Below, piece after piece: positions 8,923-14,900 of a stretch of DNA of 22,759 bases. Made by a program: the position numbers and the translations under genes. Below the pieces are notes generated by a model. It was not told the origin of the DNA, made no database searches, and was given only the letters and a program-made list of their open reading frames with translations. The first letter of the stretch is position 1; each line of letters starts with the position of its first letter. This DNA is from Baffinella frigidus (taxonomy: Eukaryota > Cryptophyceae > Cryptomonadales > Baffinellaceae): NCBI GenBank assembly GCA_026770585.1, contig MU646498.1:20753-43511 (forward strand), read 5' to 3'.

Positions 8923-11900
8923 CTTTCTCTCTCTCTCAACCTCACCACACAGCGGACCTCAAAGGGATTTCGAATAACCCTTAAGCGATAAGACCTAGGA
9001 CCCTACGGTAGCCAATCCGTAGGGACATAGGGGGGGTTCCTACGGATAAGGTAACGGAAAATCGGCCCGAAATGGGGCAAAAATCCCCTCGTAGCACGCT
9101 GTGTGGCGTTGAGCGCTTCGTCACCCCCCCCCCAAAATCATCAAACCAGATCGACAGTCAAACGCAACATGTGATGTATGTGTGAAGGGGTGTTGCCCAC
9201 GCCCCCCCGGGTTACCAGGTTCCAGGGTTCAGGGTTTGGGGTTTAGGGATTAGGGTTTAGGGTTCAGGATTTAGAGTTTAGGGTTTGGGAGGTGTCGGAC
9301 CTCGCCCGGACGCTGGTCCACAAGGATCAGCTTCTCGAGGGCCTTGCTCGCCCCTGGGAACCTGCGTCTCCGTTTCGGGTTGAGGCGTGAGGGGTGAGTG
9401 TTTGAGGGTGAGTGTTTAGGGTTATTGATGAGAGTTTCGGGCTTAGGGGTTGTTGATTAGGATTTAGGGTTTATGGTTTAGGGTTTAGGGTTGGAGTTCA
9501 GGGTTTAGGGTTTAGGGTTTAGGGTTTAGGGTTTAGGGTTTAGGGTGTAAGAATTGGGAGTTAGGGTTGGGGTTTATGGTCTTGGGTTTGGGGTTAATGG
9601 TTTATGGTTTAGGGCTTAGGACTTAGTGTTTCGGGTTTCGGGTTTCGGATTTCGGATTTCGGGTTTAGGGCTTAGGGCTTAGTGTTTCGGGTTTCGGGTT
9701 TCGTGTCTCGGGTTTACGGTTCAGGGTTTAGGGTTTAGGGTATAGGGGCTGGGGTTAGGGTTCAAGTGTGGGGGGACCTGGCGTGGTCCACGTCACGGAT
9801 GTCGAATAGCTGCGTCCCCTGCGTTTCAGGGGTTTAGGGTTTGGGGTTTGGGGTTTGTGGTTTGTGGTTTGGGGTGCAGGGGTTAGGGTTTAGGGTTTGG
9901 GGTTTGGGGTTTGGGGTTCAGGGGTTAGGGGTTAGGGGTTAGGGGTTTGGGGTTCAGGGTTTTGGGTTTGGGGTTTGAGGTTTGGGGTTCAGGGTTCAGG
10001 GGCTAGTGCTTAGGGGGTCCAAGATCCGGAGGGCAGCCACTCGAGAATGCTGGAGGATCCTATTTATATGTGGGGTTGTAAATATTTCTACCAGGATAAG
10101 GTGTTCCAACCTCGCGCCTGGCCACCATATGGCTAGTTACGTGACCAATCGACGAAAGTTACTACACAAATGCCCACTTGTAAAAGCTCATTGGTTTTAA
10201 ATAGGCCCTCTCTCTGAGTATGAGGCTTCACCTGGACGTCGCGTGGGGAGGGGCCCGCCTCGGGACGCACGGGCCCGCCTCAGAGAGGGTGGATTTTGAC
10301 CTTTTTGTCGCGGAGGGAGGGGCCCGCCTCGGGAGGAAGCATCCACCACCGCGGAACCAGGATAAGATAAAAGTAACCTCGCGCCTGGTATAAGTTTCAC
10401 CGGGCAAGAGGTTACTTTACCTTATCCTAGTACAAATATCTACAACCTTTCCCCCCCACATATAAATAGGCCCCTCTAGCGTTCTCGTGTGGTCTGAGGC
10501 TTGACCTTTTTGTCGCGTAGGGAGGGGCCCGCCTCGGGGGGCAGCATCCACCAGCGCTTACGCCCCGCGATGCTCCATGGGTTCTAGGACAGGCCCGCCT
10601 CGGTGTGTCAGGGCGGACGGGCCCGCCTCGGTGTGTCAGGGCGGACGGGCCCGCCTCGGGACCCGAACCGAGCACGTCCTAGAACGGGGCTTCACCTTTT
10701 TGTCGCGGAGGGCGGGGCCCGCCTCGGGAGGGAGCATCCACCAGCGTTTGCGCCCCGAGATGCTCGCGCTCCACGAGAAGCTGTTCAGCGTGTCCTTGTG
10801 CAGGGGGGTGAACGTGCCCTGTCAGAGCGACCGGCGTTAGAGCGGTTTTCGCATCTGTCGGCCACCAACCGATATGAAATTTGTGAACAAGGGCTCCAAT
10901 TCCGGCCACTTTTGGCATTTTTATCACAAAATAAAACTCTAAAACTTCAGAATCACGCCAAAAGTTGCCGGAATTGGAGCCCTTGTTCATATTTTCATGT
11001 CGGTGAGTGGCCGACAGATGAGAAAACCGCTCTAGTACCAACACGCCCGCCGTGTGCCCCCCCCCCCCCCACGGAGGCTGTGTTGGAGCAGGACTCGATC
11101 GCGCTCCACGAGAACGCGTCCAGCGTGTCCTTGTGCTGGGGGGTGAACGTGCTCTGGGGCAGGGCTTCGGGTTTGAGGTTTGGGGTTTGCTGAGGCGGTT
11201 TGGGGTTTGAGATGGCCCCCCTCCACGGAGGCTGTGTTCAAGCAGGAAATCCTGTTGACGGGTTGACGGACTATTGCTGACGGGGTGGCGAACTTTTCAC
11301 AAGTTGACGGTGCGGGCGCGCGGTACACCCCCGTCAACTTACGAGGGGCCTCCCACCAGCCTTCACGGCGTGGGCAAATCGTCGATTTTCGATTTCCAGA
11401 TTTCAAGGGGAATTGGAGCCGTTGAAGCCTCATTCCTTCTTCATTCAAGGTGAAAATGGCTCCAAAAAATCGATGGTTTGCCAATCTGTTAGGGTAGAGG
11501 CTCGCAACCTTGGTCAACTTACGAGGGGTGGAGGTCCTAGGTCAACTTACGACCCCCGCCAACTTACGAGGGGTGGAGGCTCGCAACCTTAGCGCCGAGG
11601 TACACGAAGCGGTGGTCGGAAGCAATTAACTTTACAAGTGATTTTACCGCTAGAAGGGCTCTGGCCGCTAGAAGGGCTCTGGCGTGGAACCTTCGCGCCG
11701 AGGTACACGAAGCGGTGGTCCGAGGCGGAGTCGCGCTCGTAGTCGTTCAGCCTGCGATTTCATCCCGGCATTTCAAATTGGGGGGGCGGCGAAATAATGG
11801 CGAGCCCAAATCCAAGTGGGGCAGAGCTAGAACACGCTCGCTGGTAGCAACCGTGAAACGTCCTGGTACGCGTTGTAGCGGCGCGGGAAGGCGTTAGCGT

Positions 11901-14900
11901 TTTGGGTTTAGGGATGAGGGATTAGGATGTAGGGTGTAGGGGTTAGGGGTTGGAGTCTAGGGGTTAGGATGTGGGGTGTAGGGGGTCAGGGGTTTGTTTT
12001 TTGGGTTTTGGGTTTGGGATTTAGGGTATTGGGGTTTGGGTTTAGGGTTCCGGGTTCCGGGTTTCGGGTTTCGGGTTTAAGTTTCAAGGTTTAGGGGTTT
12101 GGGTTTAGGGTTGAGGGTGTGGGGTTTTGGGTTTAGGGTGTAGGGTTTACGGTTTAGGTTAGGTGAGGGTTCATGGTATACCAGTCCTCGCGGAATAGGG
12201 CGGGCCACTCGTAGAGCTTGTATTCGGGAAACTCCTTCTCAAAGTTCCAATCTTTCAGGTACAGCAGCTCCCCCTCCNNNNNNNNNNNNNNNNNNNNNNN
12301 NNNNNNNNNNNNNNNNNNNNNNNNNNNNNNNNNNNNNNNNNNNNNNNNNNNNNNNNNNNNNNNNNNNNNNNNNNNNNNNNNNNNNNNNNNNNNNNNNNNN
12401 NNNNNNNNNNNNNNNNNNNNNNNNNNNNNNNNNNNNNNNNNNNNNNNNNNNNNNNNNNNNNNNNNNNNNNNNNNNNNNNNNNNNNNNNNNNNNNNNNNNN
12501 NNNNNNNNNNNNNNNNNNNNNNNNNNNNNNNNNNNNNNNNNNATCCCCCACGTGCCCTAATCCGGGGACATGTTTAATTTCAAAGAAAATATATCCCTAT
12601 GTGTTCATAGGAGTTGGAACAAGATTAATTAGGGCCCTAAGTAAATTTAATTAGGGCAGAATCCAGTTTGATAGGCCATTTTCTTTTAAATTGAACATGT
12701 TCCCGGATGAGCCCATGGCGACGCACGGTCTTATCTCACACAAAGTATTATTAATTGGTTTTAGAAAGTCAACTCCCCCAAAAAATCGTCCACTCAATAT
12801 TTTAATGAGTAATAATAAACAATAAGTTGACTATTTTGTGGGGGAGTTGACTTTCTAAAACCAATTAACAAATACATTGTGTGAGATAAGGTCACAGTGG
12901 CTCTCTTGGAGGCATCCCGCGCTGCCACACCCGCGTTCACCCCCAAAGTTGACACCCAGCCCGAAGTTGAATTTCCCCCGAGAATCCGGGGGAAAATATC
13001 TTCGGTCGCTGCTAAGTGGCTGCCTAGCCACCAGCCCTCAGAAGTGAATCAAATCGCGATATGGAGAGTTCAGGGCAATTCTCCTGGGTGGTAAATCCTG
13101 AGCATTTACCACCCGGATCAACTTTTGCGATGGTTGGATTTGGTAAGTGGATGTAGACCTTGGCGTGAAGACCACCACGCAAGGTACTCCTTCACCTGGT
13201 TTCGGGTCTGCGCTTCAGGATTGAGGGTTTAGGGTCTAGGGTTTAGGGTTTGGGGTCTAGGGTTCAGGGTTTGGGGTTTAGGGTTTGGGGTTTAGGGTTT
13301 GGGGTTAAGGGTTTGGGGTCTAGGGTTTAGGGTTTGGGGTTTAGAGTTTGGGGGTTAGACTTTGGGGGTTAGGGTTTAAGGTTTAGAGTTTCGGGTTGAG
13401 GGTTTCGGGTTCAGGGTTTGGGGTTTGGGGTTTGGGGTTTCGGGTTCAGGGTTCGACTCTAAACCCGGAACCCTGAACCCTAAACCTTACAAAATGAACC
13501 CTAAACCCCAAATCGGGGGTTACCGTCATTTCGCGCGTGCGCAGCTGCGACATCCCTGCCACCTGTTTAGGGTTTGGGGTTTGGGGTTTAGGGTTTAGGG
13601 TTTGGGGTTTAGGGTTTGGGGTTTAGGGTTTAGGGTTTGGGGTTTAGGTTTTTTTGGGGGGGGTTTAGGGTGTAGGGTTTAGGGTTTAGGGTGTAGGGTT
13701 TAGGGTTTAGGGTGTAGGGTTTAGGGTTTAGGGTGTAGGGTTTAGGGTGTAGGGTTTAGGGTTTGGGGTGTGGGGCTGCCCGCCACCTGCTTCCGTACAA
13801 TTTGTTTTTTACAATTATGGTTGTTACAACTACACCCCCCCCCCCCCAGAATCTTGTCACCGTTTTCGGTCGAAGACCTTTGGATTTGTCCGCAAAGCTG
13901 GATTCTATGCACGACATAATCACATCATTCGCAAGTGAAAGTGGACCTCACACGGTATACAAGCTTTCTCTAGCGTGGCTCTAGCGTGGCTCTAGCGTGG
14001 CCGGTGCCTGGCTGGCGCACTCGTGCACGGTGACTCACGCAATTCCGCAACAACTATTGTAGGCCCTCAGAATCCATTTGAGGCCCTCAGAATCCAACAA
14101 CTATCTTAGGCCCTCAGAATCAACTTTATCGGCCGAAGCATATCTGGATTTCCCCCTGCTCTAGCGCGGCTGTCTCCATACACAGCGGACTTCAAAGGAA
14201 TTTCGAATAATCCTTAAGCGACAAGACCTAGAACCCTACGGTAGGCAATCCGTAGGGACACAGGGGGGGTTCCTACGGATAAGGTAACGGAAACTCGGGC
14301 TCTCAGAGCCCAACACCCCCTGCGTAGCCCGCTGTGTGACTAGCGCGGCTGGCTCTATCGTGGTGTGGTGCATGGGTGGCGCCCCAGCCTGGCTGGCGGA
14401 CTCGTGCACGGTGACGCGCGCGCTCCCGCAACAACGATTTCAGGCGCTCATAATCCTGTCAACGTTTTCGGCCGAATCCGGATTTCCCCCTAAGCTTTTT
14501 CTAGCGTGGCTCTAGCGTGGTCGGTGCCTGGCTGGCGCAGTCGTGGACCGTGACGCGGGCGGTGCCGCACAGCGCTTCGATGCCCTCCGGCCGCACCCTC
14601 CCGTCCCGCCCCACCTGATCAGGATCCACTCACCACTTCACTCACCAGCCACCGGGGGCTTCACGGATACAGTCCATCTAAACGATTTGCACTAGAATCG
14701 CCGAACAGCGCTTCGATACCCTCCGCTGTGAACAGCGCTTCGATACCCTCCGGCCGCACCCTGCCGTCTTCGATACCCTCCGGCCCCACCTTTTCGGGTT
14801 CCGGGTTCAGGGCTTTTCCACCGTTGCCGTAAGTTAACGGAGGTGCTACTTTTGCTTTGAGACGTTCCACTCTCGACTTTTGTCCCTCAGGTTGACCGAC

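Larger units (their letters stand above)
9219..10015 (-). repeat. TTTAGGG/TTTCGGG/TTTGGGG arrays around two exons
   Basis: Three blocks (9219-9295, 9380-9770, 9830-10015) flank exons 9301-9361 and 9778-9818. Variants are locally homogenised: TTTAGGG at 9495-9545, TTTCGGG at 9630-9715, GTTTGGG at 9840-9975. Confidence 0.9.

Noticed and set aside
8682-8984. Leu/Ser-rich open frame
   Set aside because: It is a translation of the (CT)n microsatellite.
9778-9818. Dynein heavy-chain fragment
   Set aside because: LFDIRDVDHARFPG looked dynein-like at first, but the flanking exons place it within the JMJD4-like protein.
10593-10660. CRISPR-like direct repeats
   Set aside because: Units are contiguous, with no unique spacers, and derive from coding sequence in a eukaryotic gene.
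10603-11193. 196-codon open frame on + strand
   Set aside because: It is the antisense shadow of the GC-rich catalytic exon, its duplicates and the family O element.
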